A DNA stretch of 64,000 nucleotides from Shewanella atlantica. Lineage in GTDB: Bacteria > Pseudomonadota > Gammaproteobacteria > Enterobacterales > Shewanellaceae. Where the stretch lies: assembly GCF_003966265.1 (NCBI RefSeq), contig NZ_RXNV01000001.1, positions 248,001 to 312,000 of the forward strand, in the 5' to 3' direction. Under the pieces are notes generated by a model. The model had not been told where the DNA came from and made no database searches. It worked only from the letters and a program-made list of their open reading frames with translations. The translations under genes were made by a program, and so were the position numbers. Positions 17,745 through 26,637 of the stretch are shown here, in pieces. The first letter of the stretch is position 1. Each line of letters starts with the position of its first letter.

Positions 17745-18160
17745 AACTTGCTCGCTAGCAAGTTTCATATAGCTTTAAGTGGGTTCATTTCGCGGAGTTG
17801 GTACTTGGTTTGGCTTCCTGAGTACCAAGGTTTCATTGGTGTTTTGCTTGCAGCAGGTGCTGTATAGGACATACGAATGTCGTGAAGGCAGGATGCCTAA
17901 GAACGACCTTAAGTGAAGATACGTCTTCGGGATGGTGAATAGAAACCTCTGGTTTCAGTGCTTATGAACGAGAGGCATGGATGCCAAACTGGCTGTTAAA
18001 CATGGATGTTGTTGCAGCGAGCCACTGAAGTATCTGCACATCCCCGCCGGCAGGCGTTAAATAACCATGAAGGTACGACCTTCAAACACACTACCCAATA
18101 CAAATAAACTAAAACAAATAACTAAAACAAAAAATGTAACCAGCCTTCATTCGAAGGCTG
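17745..18160. repeat. Array of short hairpins in the avtA-TSUP spacer
   Basis: In the 463-bp convergent spacer I count at least ten short inverted repeats, most with 5-8 bp arms and 2-5 nt loops. Examples: AACTTGCT/AGCAAGTT (17745-17764), GACAT-ACGA-ATGTC (17868-17881), AGGCA-GGA-TGCCT (17886-17898), GAAGA-TACG-TCTTC (17915-17928), GAAACC-TCT-GGTTTC (17942-17956), GGCAT-GG-ATGCC (17974-17985), AACAT-GG-ATGTT (17999-18010), GAAGGT-ACG-ACCTTC (18069-18083) and CAGCCTTC-ATTC-GAAGGCTG (18141-18160). GTCGT/ACGAC (17879-17883 and 17903-17907) encloses one of them. The arms differ in sequence while the architecture repeats. Loops favour GGA, GG and TACG. No gene, CRISPR or known RNA is recognised. 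Confidence 0.6.
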
Positions 18161-18187
18161 CCACTATCTATAACGAACCAAACAAAT

Positions 18188-18967
18188 CTATAGCCAAGCA
18201 AACAAATCATACTGCTCTGACAGCAGTTTCACACTCATGGCAACGGACATGACAACCACCAGCGGCTTGATGATTTTCGTGCCCTTGGTAAGTACCAGTC
18301 GTGAGCCCAAAGTAGCCCCTAGTGCCTGGCCGATGAGCATGATGCCGCCAAGCATCCAAAACACCTTGCCGCCAATGGCGAAGAAGATAAGGGATGAAAT
18401 GTTGGTCGAGAAGTTAAGCACCTTAGCGTGGGCAGTCGCCTTTGCCAGACCAAAACCCGCCAGAGAGACGAAGGCTAAGGCGAAGAAACTACCGGTGCCA
18501 GGGCCGAAGAAGCCATCGTATAAGCCCACGGCTAAAGCGGCGGTGAAAGCGAACAGGGTTGGCGTGAGCACCCTATGCCTGTCCTCCTCACTGATATTCT
18601 TAGAGAACAGAAAGTAGGCTCCGATAGCCAGCATCAAAAACGGCAACAGGACTTCAAGAAAGGCGGTGTCTATCTGTTGTACCGCAATAGTACCTAATGC
18701 TGAGCCGATAAAGGCGCAGAGTATGGCGAGCTTCATCTCCCCAAGCTTGACCATCCCCTTGTGGACGAAATAAAGGCTGGCAAAGAAACTGCCACCGCAG
18801 GCCTGTAGCTTATTGGTCGCTAAAGCCGCCGTCGGAGGCAACCCTGCCCACATCAGGGCCGGGATAGTAATTAAGCCTCCACCGCCGGCGATAGAGTCAA
18901 TAAACCCCGCTAAAACCGCTACGGCGAACAGTAATGTGATGAGTTCATAGGAAAGCTCGATTGACAT
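18188..18967 (-). CDS. TSUP (TauE/SafE) family membrane transporter
   Basis: A 259-residue protein with about eight membrane helices. The two half-repeats each carry the family motif: AGFIDSIAGGGGLITIPAL near the start, and GLYDGFFGPGTGSFFAL near residue 150. TSUP proteins export sulfite, sulfoacetate or other organosulfur anions; the substrate here is unknown. A paralogue lies at 42881-43654. The gene diverges from a LysR regulator with about 145 bp between them, which suggests specific control. The ribosome site is weak. Confidence 0.85.
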   Translation of the reverse strand: MSIELSYELITLLFAVAVLAGFIDSIAGGGGLITIPALMWAGLPPTAALATNKLQACGGSFFASLYFVHKGMVKLGEMKLAILCAFIGSALGTIAVQQIDTAFLEVLLPFLMLAIGAYFLFSKNISEEDRHRVLTPTLFAFTAALAVGLYDGFFGPGTGSFFALAFVSLAGFGLAKATAHAKVLNFSTNISSLIFFAIGGKVFWMLGGIMLIGQALGATLGSRLVLTKGTKIIKPLVVVMSVAMSVKLLSEQYDLFAWL

Positions 18968-19112
18968 GTTTATTTATTGTTTTCTTATTTATGAATGCCG
19001 CTATTAGACGATGTTTGCACCCTAAAGGCAAAGGAGTTATCTTCCCTTGTGCGTGAGAAAAACTCGCCCACAACCTCAACCCTACGTCTGGCCCTTAAAT
19101 ACGAGAACCTTA

Positions 19113-20000
19113 ATGCATAGCTCATTACCGCCACTAAATTCGCTACTTGCCTTCGAGTCGGCTTCGAGACACCTGAGTTTTACCAAGGCTGGCAGTGAAC
19201 TTTTTGTCACACATGGCGCGATAAGTAAGCAGATAAGGGGTTTAGAGGAGTATTTAGGTGTGCCGCTATTTTTAAGGCAACACAGAAAGCTGGTACTCAC
19301 CGACGAGGGGCTACGTTACCTGCCGCAGATACAGACGGCGCTGCAAACCATCAGTCATGCGACCGATGAGATTAAGTCTCAACAGATGCTCACACAGAGT
19401 CTGGCAATTAATGTATTGCCCAGCCTGACGATTAACTGGCTTATTCCCAGGATGGAGGAGTTTAAACAGCGTTATCCCCATCTCTATGTCGACCTCTCCA
19501 TCGGAGACTTTACTCTGGACTTCGACAAGAGCCCCTGTGATATCGCCATAAGGAGTGCCACTGTCGCGCCTCAAAATTGCAACTACATCAAGTTGATGGA
19601 TGAGGACCTTTGCCTGGTGTGCTCTCCTCAAATAGCGAACAGGCTGAACACTCTGGATGATATTAACCGGATGACACTTCTGAAGCACACCACACGCCCG
19701 GAGCTTTGGCCCTACTGGTCAGAAAAGGTTGGCTTATCTTTAACAACAGATAAGAAGTTCGGTATGGAGCACTTTTACATGCTGAGTCAGGCTGCGGTTA
19801 GCGGCATGGGAGTGGCCCTGATCCCTCGATTTTTTATCGAGGAGCAACTGGCCGATGGTAGCTTAGTGATCCCCTTCGATTCGGTTTTTTCCAGCCCCTA
19901 TACCTATTATGTACTGACCCCGAAGTCAAAGAACTTGCCGCTGAAAGCCAAGGCTTTTATAGACTGGCTATTGGAAATTTTTGCCCCCTATAGAGTCTAA
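19113..20000 (+). CDS. LysR-family transcriptional regulator, GcvA-like
   Basis: A 295-residue LysR protein. The N-terminal helix-turn-helix (LNSLLAFESASRHLSFTKAGSELFVTHGAISKQIRGLEEYLGVPLF) is of the GcvA/AmpR subgroup type, followed by the linker helix and a periplasmic-binding-protein-like effector domain ending in AFIDWLLEIF. I use the ATG at 19113, which starts just before the conserved SLPPLNSLLAFES; the frame extends upstream to 19047 without conserved sequence. It diverges from a TSUP transporter and probably regulates it, as is common for LysR genes. The effector is unknown. Confidence 0.87.
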   Translation: MHSSLPPLNSLLAFESASRHLSFTKAGSELFVTHGAISKQIRGLEEYLGVPLFLRQHRKLVLTDEGLRYLPQIQTALQTISHATDEIKSQQMLTQSLAINVLPSLTINWLIPRMEEFKQRYPHLYVDLSIGDFTLDFDKSPCDIAIRSATVAPQNCNYIKLMDEDLCLVCSPQIANRLNTLDDINRMTLLKHTTRPELWPYWSEKVGLSLTTDKKFGMEHFYMLSQAAVSGMGVALIPRFFIEEQLADGSLVIPFDSVFSSPYTYYVLTPKSKNLPLKAKAFIDWLLEIFAPYRV

Positions 20001-20080
20001 TTATCATAGCTCGTAGCTCAGTCAAGCATAAAAAAGAGAGACACAAACAGCGCCTCTCCTCATTAACATTTGAGCATGAG

Positions 20081-22051
20081 TTACACTAAACACCCAACGA
20101 CATCGAACGCTTCCTGGTAATTAATGCCTTGAGCGACATCAAATTCAAAGTTTAATACCTTCAGGCAGGTATCGAAGGTCTTTTCCCCAAACCACTGCTT
20201 ATCGAATGAGTTAAGCGCCTGAATTATGCCCTCCTGGCCGCCGTCGCCCTGCAGCGAAACAGGTGCTAATGTCGAGATAAAGCTGGCAACCAAGCCATAG
20301 AGATCTTTTTCCGCCTCACCTTCGGCCGCCCATAATTTAGGGTCAGCATATCGGCTGGCATAGTGACTGGTCGCAATATCCAGCCCAATGCCGAAGTTGA
20401 CTAATATGGCCTTCTCTTGATTACAAATAATATTCTTGGGGCAGATAGCACCGTGATAAATATCCATCTGATGCATATATTGCAGACCGGTCAGTAACTG
20501 AGTAAACCACATAACCGGCTGCCCCAGCTGAATATCTGACAGCTCATCGAGTGAAACGCCATATTCCCAGGAGCGGGCAATAAACAACTCTTCACTTTGG
20601 GGGAGTTGACCAAAGGCCAGTACATTTTCGACATGTGGATGGTGCAACTTAGATAAACTGCGATAGAGGTTATTCAGTGTCGGCCAGTTTGACTCGACCT
20701 TGCTGTATACCGACACGCCGCACTGGTACTGCCCCTGTATGTGCCTTGCTCGCCAGAATTGGCTGTGCTGAGTCGCCGCAATAAACTGCTCGAGTCGATA
20801 ATGATGATCGACTATCGCTCCGACGGTTATCTCCAGCTTTTCAGGCAGAGTATCGCACACACCGTTATCGATAAGCGCAGACAGATCGCACCGAAGTGCA
20901 TCGAGGTCGACTGTGCCCCCTTTGGCAGCCACCTGATACCACTGATAGATTCGAGGCTGTTTCGTCTGCTCGGCTAAGGCTAAGAAGCCTTGGGCATAGG
21001 CCTGAATGTCTTCACCGGTATTGAGAGTATCCTTAATATCGATAAATTCGACATCGCCCATATCCGATACGAAGACACAGTTACTGGTCCACCCGCCGAC
21101 GGTAAAGCCACGACGGTGAATTTGCTGTAACCCGGAGACCGAGCGCCTTAAGATTTCAAGCAACTGGTAGGTTGTCAGGGTCTCTGTTTCCAATACATTC
21201 AATGGCACACCACGTGGCATACGGATAGGAAGTACTAACTGCTCTCCGTCTTGAATGAGCGGAGCACAATAGGGCACACCACTGCAACCGGTTAGGGCTT
21301 GCAGACGTTTAAATTCAGCTCGCAGTTGAGCCTCATGATTTTGTGACTGGATCTGATCGGTAAACTGAGTCGGAATAAGAATTTTAAGTAACCATGGCGC
21401 GGTCCAGTCTCCCGGGTTGTATTCCGCCTGCCAAACTTCCAGTCCACTCTGAATGAAGAGACATTTGAGTTTAGTAAAATCCTGAATTTTATTGTTTCGC
21501 TGCTCGACCAAGGCAACCTGACCTATGGTTTTAAGCACCATCTCTTTCTGCTCATCGGTGACTTGATGGCTACGTGGCGCAGTGAGTCCCCACTCCTTGG
21601 TTAACGCAGCGACAATCTGCTTTGGCGTATAGATGCTCAGGGATCCTTGCTGTTTTTCAAGCTCAATCTCTTCACCTTTGCGGCCGGTAATAAATACCAT
21701 ACCCTGACACCAGGGGGCGTAGACACCGACAGGAATTTTATGCTTAACATTACCCGCAAGAACCCGGGCAACATAGTTAGCTTTTGCTAAGCTGTTATCG
21801 ACTTCGCGGCCATCGAGTGACCAGGCATGCAGGCCCGCATCCAGTCTGCCAATATAGCCCTTAACGTCGACAACATAGACCCCCCACTCGCCTATAACGA
21901 GCGCATCGACCTCCATTGCCTGACCCGATTTTGTCGGGATCTCCACATTAGTCAGCAAGATATAATTTTCCGGCAGCTCGGAGGCCAGTAATGAAAATGC
22001 CCAACGCTCGGCATCGTTCACCGGCGTCCCGAAGCTTATCTGTTTTGCCAT
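20081..22051 (-). CDS. NERD nuclease domain fused to two degenerate protein-kinase domains
   Basis: A 656-residue soluble protein. Residues 8-130 form a NERD domain with the restriction-enzyme-type residues in place: Glu15 (NDAER), Asp49 (MEVDALVIG), and Asp62-x-Lys64 (VVDVKGY). Two kinase-like regions follow. The first (about 200-390) keeps a lysine in WLLKIL but lacks the HRD aspartate. The second (about 410-600) has YHGAICPKNIICN in place of HRDxxxxN, and NFG in place of DFG. Both therefore look like pseudokinases. NERD-kinase fusions occur in defence-related proteins such as PglW, but no defence genes are nearby. The ATG at 22051 has GGGAG upstream; an earlier ATG at 22072 has a poor site. 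The gene is convergent with the LysR gene. Confidence 0.82.
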   Translation of the reverse strand: MAKQISFGTPVNDAERWAFSLLASELPENYILLTNVEIPTKSGQAMEVDALVIGEWGVYVVDVKGYIGRLDAGLHAWSLDGREVDNSLAKANYVARVLAGNVKHKIPVGVYAPWCQGMVFITGRKGEEIELEKQQGSLSIYTPKQIVAALTKEWGLTAPRSHQVTDEQKEMVLKTIGQVALVEQRNNKIQDFTKLKCLFIQSGLEVWQAEYNPGDWTAPWLLKILIPTQFTDQIQSQNHEAQLRAEFKRLQALTGCSGVPYCAPLIQDGEQLVLPIRMPRGVPLNVLETETLTTYQLLEILRRSVSGLQQIHRRGFTVGGWTSNCVFVSDMGDVEFIDIKDTLNTGEDIQAYAQGFLALAEQTKQPRIYQWYQVAAKGGTVDLDALRCDLSALIDNGVCDTLPEKLEITVGAIVDHHYRLEQFIAATQHSQFWRARHIQGQYQCGVSVYSKVESNWPTLNNLYRSLSKLHHPHVENVLAFGQLPQSEELFIARSWEYGVSLDELSDIQLGQPVMWFTQLLTGLQYMHQMDIYHGAICPKNIICNQEKAILVNFGIGLDIATSHYASRYADPKLWAAEGEAEKDLYGLVASFISTLAPVSLQGDGGQEGIIQALNSFDKQWFGEKTFDTCLKVLNFEFDVAQGINYQEAFDVVGCLV

Positions 22052-22172
22052 TCTCTTCTCCCTCTGTGGCATTTACCTGACATGAAACCAGCAGTTATAA
22101 TCGCTAAAAACTTGTCACATCCAGGTTTCATCATTGATGACCCAATTGCGTCCAATGATGAATTACAGACAT

Positions 22173-22197
22173 AAAAAAAGCCACCTAAATGGTGGCT
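22173..22197 (-). terminator. Intrinsic terminator after rraB
   Basis: On the minus strand GCCACC-ATTTA-GGTGGC is followed by seven T. It lies about 110 bp past the rraB stop and separates it from the NERD gene. Confidence 0.75.
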
Positions 22198-22301
22198 AAA
22201 TTCAAAATATATCAGCTAACTAGATCTACTAAAAATACTTAATAGACACATCGAATAACACCACCAGAAAGTGGCATCTATCGGGACAAGAGGCAGATAT
22301 A

Positions 22302-22688
22302 TTAGTGCTTACAGTCGTCGCTACATTCATGCTCGTCATCGGCGAATTCATCATCACCCTCTTGATGTTGCATGACTCCCCAACCGTCGGTTGCACCGCC
22401 AAATTCGCCGGCAAACTCATTGAGTTTAACTTCTTGGTCGACGATAGCCTGGTACTCAGGAACCATATTGATACACACGATCAGTTCCCACTTACCGACT
22501 TCATCATTCAGATGAAGTTCCATCTCACCTTCAAGCTCAGACTTAGCCAGCTCTTCGGTTGCAGATTCTGCATCTCTTTGGTCGTCGAAAACAAGGAAGA
22601 AATCAACATCGAGTTGCTTAGTCAGATCGATGCCCGCATCAGCCATCGCTGCCAGCATTTTGCCATTATCATCATCTGGGAATTGCAT
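22302..22688 (-). CDS. rraB: Regulator of ribonuclease E activity B
   Basis: A 128-residue acidic protein of the RraB family, which binds RNase E and lowers its activity, changing mRNA turnover. Typical features are FPDDDNGKMLAAMADAGIDLTKQLDVDFFLVFDD at the start, EYQAIVDQEVKLNEFAGEFGGATDGWGVMQ in the second half, and a very acidic His/Cys-containing tail (DDEHECSDDCKH). Length and order match E. coli RraB. It follows the S4-domain gene by 17 bp in the same direction, so the two RNA-related genes form an operon, closed by the terminator at 22173. Confidence 0.9.
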   Translation of the reverse strand: MQFPDDDNGKMLAAMADAGIDLTKQLDVDFFLVFDDQRDAESATEELAKSELEGEMELHLNDEVGKWELIVCINMVPEYQAIVDQEVKLNEFAGEFGGATDGWGVMQHQEGDDEFADDEHECSDDCKH

Positions 22689-22705
22689 AATTTACTCCGT
22701 CCGCT

Positions 22706-22939
22706 CTATTCTGCCGCTACAATCTTGACTGAAGTATCGTTGAATGAAACCACTTCACCCGCACGAACCTTCTTACGTTTACGGGTTTCAACAACACCGT
22801 CTACGGTCACCATACCTTCACCGATAACGAATTTTGCTTCTCCGCCGCCGCCAACCATAGCTTCGACCTTCAAAATTTTATATAGCTCTATGAACTCTTC
22901 ACCAGGCAATAATGCCAAAGTCGCAATTTGTGCTGTCAC
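22706..22939 (-). CDS. Small S4 RNA-binding protein, YbcJ-like
   Basis: A 77-residue protein consisting of one S4 domain, related to E. coli YbcJ. The segment FIELYKILKVEAMVGGGGEAKFVIGEGMVTVDGVVETRKRKKVRAGEVVSF is the S4 fold, with a basic RKRKKVR patch for RNA. The target RNA is unknown. The start is a GTG at 22937-22939 with an AAAGGT site seven bases before it. It is the first gene of a two-gene operon with rraB. Confidence 0.85.
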   Translation of the reverse strand: MTAQIATLALLPGEEFIELYKILKVEAMVGGGGEAKFVIGEGMVTVDGVVETRKRKKVRAGEVVSFNDTSVKIVAAE

Positions 22940-23105
22940 ACGATTTACCTTTAATCAAATTTCTCACGGGATTATAGCACTCACAGGTAAACAAACTATA
23001 TAAGAATGCATTAAGGAATGGCGAGTATCAAAATATGGGGATTGAAGCTTATAAGGAGAAGAGGTATCTGACAGGTGAAGTTAACGAGAAAGTTATCGAA
23101 CTAAG

Positions 23106-23642
23106 TTAGCTTGTTCTCTCCTCGCTGAGTAAGCCGTAACTACAATCATCAATCCAGATATCGTCGACTTTATAGTTATCTCTGAGTATCCCCTCTAATT
23201 GAAAACCGTTTCGTTCCAGTACTTTGGCTGAAGCCACATTAGCTTTGGCACAAAGAGCGATAAACTTATGGACACTGAAACTAAGGACTGCCCAGTCTAT
23301 GACAGCTTTTAGACTCTCAGTTGCATAACCTTTTCCTTGGCCTTTTGTCGCTAGCATGTAGCCCACCTCGGCATGCCCAAAATCTAGGTTTTTACAATAG
23401 AGTCCGGTAAAACCGATAAAGCGACCCGTTTCCAACTCTTCGATGACTAAGGTTAACCAATCTCCGGAGCTATAGGACCAGGGGGCCAATCTATGCTCGA
23501 ACTTTTCCTTCAGGGTCTCGATATCATCGGGCCGTCTGACAAATTGATTTATCATAGGGTCTTGGTGAATCGATAAAAAGTCGCTCCAATCATCACGATT
23601 CAAGGAGCGAACTTTTAATCTGTCGGTATAAAGCTCGAGCAT
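23106..23642 (-). CDS. GNAT-family N-acetyltransferase, RimJ/RimL type
   Basis: A 178-residue acetyltransferase. It opens with LYTDRLKVRSLNRDDWSDFLSIHQDP, as RimJ/RimL-like proteins do. The acetyl-CoA loop is GYMLATKGQGKGYATESLKAVIDWAV, and the C-terminal signature is AKANVASAKVLERNGFQLEGILRDN. Such enzymes acetylate ribosomal proteins or small metabolites; this substrate is unknown. The gene lies 22 bp downstream of ppiC on the same strand, so they may be cotranscribed. Confidence 0.87.
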   Translation of the reverse strand: MLELYTDRLKVRSLNRDDWSDFLSIHQDPMINQFVRRPDDIETLKEKFEHRLAPWSYSSGDWLTLVIEELETGRFIGFTGLYCKNLDFGHAEVGYMLATKGQGKGYATESLKAVIDWAVLSFSVHKFIALCAKANVASAKVLERNGFQLEGILRDNYKVDDIWIDDCSYGLLSEERTS

Positions 23643-23664
23643 AATAAATAACCCTGTAAGGTTA

Positions 23665-23943
23665 TTAACCGCGGCTGGTTACTTCAAGCAGGTGATAACC
23701 AAACTGAGTTTTAACTGGTCCCTGAACTTCATTTAGCGGTGCACTGAATACCACCTCATCAAACTCTTTAACCATCATTCCTGGGCCGAAAGAACCCAGA
23801 TCGCCACCTTGAGCACCCGATGGGCAAGATGAGTTAGCTTTAGCCACATCACCAAAATCGGCGCCAGCCAAAATCTGTTGCTTAAGCTCTTCACACTGAA
23901 CTTCAGTACTTACGAGTAAATGTCTTGCAGTGGCTTGTACCAT
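23665..23943 (-). CDS. ppiC: Peptidyl-prolyl cis-trans isomerase C (parvulin)
   Basis: A 92-residue single-domain parvulin without signal peptide, so cytoplasmic. It has the family order ARHLLVSTEVQCEELKQQILAGADFGDVAKANSSCPSGAQGGDLGSFGPGMMVKEFDEVVFSAPLNEVQGPVKTQFGYHLLEV, essentially the E. coli PpiC pattern. It catalyses proline isomerisation during folding. The gene is preceded by a terminator-like hairpin at 24010 and followed closely by the acetyltransferase gene. A second parvulin (PpiD) lies at the right edge of the window. Confidence 0.93.
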   Translation of the reverse strand: MVQATARHLLVSTEVQCEELKQQILAGADFGDVAKANSSCPSGAQGGDLGSFGPGMMVKEFDEVVFSAPLNEVQGPVKTQFGYHLLEVTSRG

Positions 23944-24009
23944 GTTATAACTCCTAACGTAAATTACGTTTGCTCGCCCACTATCGTGGTCAAAGCAAAT
24001 GAACTAAAA

Positions 24010-24045
24010 ATAAACCCAGCTAGTATAAAACATTCGCTGGGTTTA
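24010..24045 (-). terminator. Hairpin terminator after the DUF885 gene
   Basis: AAACCCAGC and GCTGGGTTT pair around a 15-nt loop. On the minus strand the stem is followed by ATTTTTAG. It separates the DUF885 lipoprotein from ppiC. Confidence 0.6.
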
Positions 24046-24128
24046 AAAAGCATTAATATGAATAACCTGAACTAATATGAACAACTGAACAAAAGTTCAA
24101 TAGTTCCGGCTAAACGAAGAGTCGACGA

Positions 24129-25979
24129 CTACTTCTGAGTTTCAACCCAATGATTTATCTTCATCTCCATCACGGCCATAGGCAGAGAACCTGAAGTCAA
24201 TACTTGGTCATGGAACGATTTCAAGTCGAACTTATCACCTAAGGCTTTCTCAGCTTCGGCTCTCAACGACAGGATCTTTAACTGGCCAACTTTGTACGAT
24301 AAGGCTTGACCTGGAATGGCCATATAACGCTCGACCTCGGCAATGATGTCCGACTCGGCCATGGGCGAGTTATCTTTCATGTACTGAATCGCTTGCTCAC
24401 GTGTCCATCCCTTAGCGTGCAGTCCCGTGTCGACAACCAGACGCATAGCGCGAAGCATCTCATCGGATAACTTACCAAAGTATTGATAAGGGTCTTCAAA
24501 TAAGCCCATTTCAATACCTAAGTATTCAGCGTAAAGCGCCCATCCCTCTTCGAAGGCCGTATAGCCACCGAAACGTTGAAATTCTGGTACACCCGAAAGC
24601 TCTTGCTTAATGGCAATTTGGAAGTGATGTCCCGGCGCCGCCTCATGCAGAGAAAGCGTAGTCATTCCCCATTTAGGCTGTGCTTTTAGGTTGAAGGTAT
24701 TAATATAAAACACCCCCGGACGCGTGCCGTCAACCGCTGGCGACTCGTATGATGCCCCCGCAGCTGACTGCTCACGAAAGCTCTCTACAGGCTTAACCAC
24801 ATAATCAGCCTTAGGCATAATATTGAAGTATTTAGGCAGCTCCGCATTAATCTTATCTTTAAGCGTCATATAGCCGTCTATTAAGCCCTGGCGTTCAGTG
24901 AAGAAATACTGAGGTTCAGAAGACAATGAAGCAAAAAATGCCGTTAAATCGCCTTCAAACTTCACCTGCTGACGAACCTTGTCCATCTCGGACAGAATAC
25001 GGGCAACTTCGCCTAAACCAATTTGGTGGATCTCATCGACTGACATAGTCGTCGTCGTGTGTGAGTTAGCGAGATGCTGATACCAGACTTTACCATTTGG
25101 TAGCCCCCACCACCCATCACTGGCTCGAGCAACCGGCAAGTAACTTGTTGCAAAGTATTCTTTCAACGAGGTTAATGCAGGCAATAGATCGTCATTAATC
25201 AGCTGAGTGTACTTTGCTGTGATCTCATCTTTTTGTGCTTGAGTAAAGCTTTCCGGCAAATTGTTCACCGGCGTATAAAACAAACTATCACTGGCCTGAT
25301 TTACCAACTGTGCTTCCAGTTGAGGAATGATGCGCTCAACCAAGATTCGGGGCAGGACAACTTTACTTTTTATCCCCTCATCCATTCGCGCTTGTGCAAG
25401 CTTAGTCCAGTTGATAAAACCAGAGAGACGAGAAGCCCAATTATCGTAATCTTCTACCGTATTGAAAGGCTGAGCACTTTCACCACTGCCGAGTTGTACC
25501 ATGCTTATCACAGTACTGTAGAACTGATTCATAGGCATAAAACGTGACGGGAATGTTTCATCGACTAAGGCGACATTGCGATCATAACTAAACATGTCGT
25601 AGCTTAACTGTAGAGCGGGAGAGAGCTGGCTTCTATCAATCTGTTCCACACGTTTCAAATAACTGGTATTAAACTCGTGGCGGGCTTTAAGGTACTCATC
25701 GGTCAGATCACCACCGAACTGGTCATTGTAGTCGTTAACACCAACAAACGTCGCATAGATAGGCTCAAGTTTTAGGTAGTCATTAAAGAAATTATCCACG
25801 AGGGTCAAATAAGCCTGCTCGACAGCCTCACTCTTAATCGCTTGACCTTCTTTTGCTTGGTTATTTTGTGCTATTTCCGCTTGTGCGTTAACAGACACCC
25901 CAGTTGCTTTTTCACTATCTGAACAAGCTGTTAGGCCTAGTACCAATCCAATCGATACCGCAAGTAAAGCTCTTTTCAT
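24129..25979 (-). CDS. DUF885 family lipoprotein, putative metallohydrolase
   Basis: A 616-residue protein with a lipoprotein signal peptide (MKRALLAVSIGLVLGLTAC, Cys19), so anchored to a membrane facing the periplasm. The body is DUF885. It contains the conserved HEAAPGHHFQ near residue 445, and FEEGWALYAEYLG near 480, which together give an HExxxGH...E metal-site pattern similar to carboxypeptidase-type enzymes. The exact substrate is not known; members are usually called putative peptidases. The gene is monocistronic, ends in a hairpin terminator, and diverges from the degenerate GGDEF gene. Confidence 0.87.
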   Translation of the reverse strand: MKRALLAVSIGLVLGLTACSDSEKATGVSVNAQAEIAQNNQAKEGQAIKSEAVEQAYLTLVDNFFNDYLKLEPIYATFVGVNDYNDQFGGDLTDEYLKARHEFNTSYLKRVEQIDRSQLSPALQLSYDMFSYDRNVALVDETFPSRFMPMNQFYSTVISMVQLGSGESAQPFNTVEDYDNWASRLSGFINWTKLAQARMDEGIKSKVVLPRILVERIIPQLEAQLVNQASDSLFYTPVNNLPESFTQAQKDEITAKYTQLINDDLLPALTSLKEYFATSYLPVARASDGWWGLPNGKVWYQHLANSHTTTTMSVDEIHQIGLGEVARILSEMDKVRQQVKFEGDLTAFFASLSSEPQYFFTERQGLIDGYMTLKDKINAELPKYFNIMPKADYVVKPVESFREQSAAGASYESPAVDGTRPGVFYINTFNLKAQPKWGMTTLSLHEAAPGHHFQIAIKQELSGVPEFQRFGGYTAFEEGWALYAEYLGIEMGLFEDPYQYFGKLSDEMLRAMRLVVDTGLHAKGWTREQAIQYMKDNSPMAESDIIAEVERYMAIPGQALSYKVGQLKILSLRAEAEKALGDKFDLKSFHDQVLTSGSLPMAVMEMKINHWVETQK

Positions 25980-26102
25980 TAAATCCCTCTCTCTAATATT
26001 CTGTGCAAATGCTTGTTATTTTCTATACTTATAGCAATTGATAAAACTTGATCGTGTGATTAGCCCCCCTAAAAGTTTGTGCTAATGGGAAAGGAGTAAC
26101 CA

Positions 26103-26612
26103 ATGATCTATTCTTTTCGTAACTCAGGATTCAGAGACCCTGAGACTGGTGTCTATAACCAAACCTACTTTATGGAGGTCTTTAACCGTGAGTGGCATCG
26201 CCATATAAGAGATCACCAAAGTTTGGCGTTATTGTATCTTTGCCCGCACATACATGAAACAGTTAAGCAACCTCATTTGCTTGAATTTTTTATGAAGCAA
26301 GTACAAGAAGCCATTCTCAGGACAACAGATCTGGTGGCGCGACTCAACAATAACAGCTTTGCATTAGGTTTATTCAATATCGATGAAACAGGCACACAAG
26401 TGGTGTTGCAACGAATTGAAGACAAGATTAAACAGTTCAACCTTGAATATGGTAAACAACATACCAGCCATGTTGATTATGAATTGGCCGGCTGCATCTG
26501 CACGCCAGAACAAGATCTCAATATTGAGATCATATTTAAAGATGTTGAGAGTCTAAGCCATGAGTTGGGACGTGAGAAAAACAAAAACATTGAGCTTAGG
26601 CACTTACAATAA
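26103..26612 (+). CDS. Stand-alone degenerate GGDEF-domain protein
   Basis: A 169-residue protein consisting only of a GGDEF-like fold. The substrate-site start is recognisable as RDPETGVYNQTYFMEVFNREW (compare DxLTGLxNRR). The signature loop reads ARLNNNSFALGLF, where active enzymes have ARYGGDEFAILL. With NNNSF replacing GGDEF it cannot be expected to make cyclic di-GMP. It might bind nucleotide, act in protein contacts, or be a remnant. There is no sensory, membrane or EAL domain. An AAAGGAG site precedes the ATG. It is transcribed alone between two minus-strand genes and ends at a shared terminator. Confidence 0.75.
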   Translation: MIYSFRNSGFRDPETGVYNQTYFMEVFNREWHRHIRDHQSLALLYLCPHIHETVKQPHLLEFFMKQVQEAILRTTDLVARLNNNSFALGLFNIDETGTQVVLQRIEDKIKQFNLEYGKQHTSHVDYELAGCICTPEQDLNIEIIFKDVESLSHELGREKNKNIELRHLQ

Positions 26613-26637
26613 GTATCAACAGAGTAAAATTTGGTTA

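Noticed and set aside
17745..18160. CRISPR array
   Set aside because: There is no constant repeat with variable spacers; the arms themselves vary, and no cas genes are present.
22305..23003. A 232-codon plus-strand open frame across rraB and the S4 gene
   Set aside because: It is antisense to two recognisable genes with good starts and shows no family, ribosome site or sensible composition.
20081..26000. A defence island around the NERD protein
   Set aside because: Its neighbours are housekeeping genes (rraB, S4 protein, acetyltransferase, ppiC, a LysR regulator), with no restriction, toxin-antitoxin or mobile genes.
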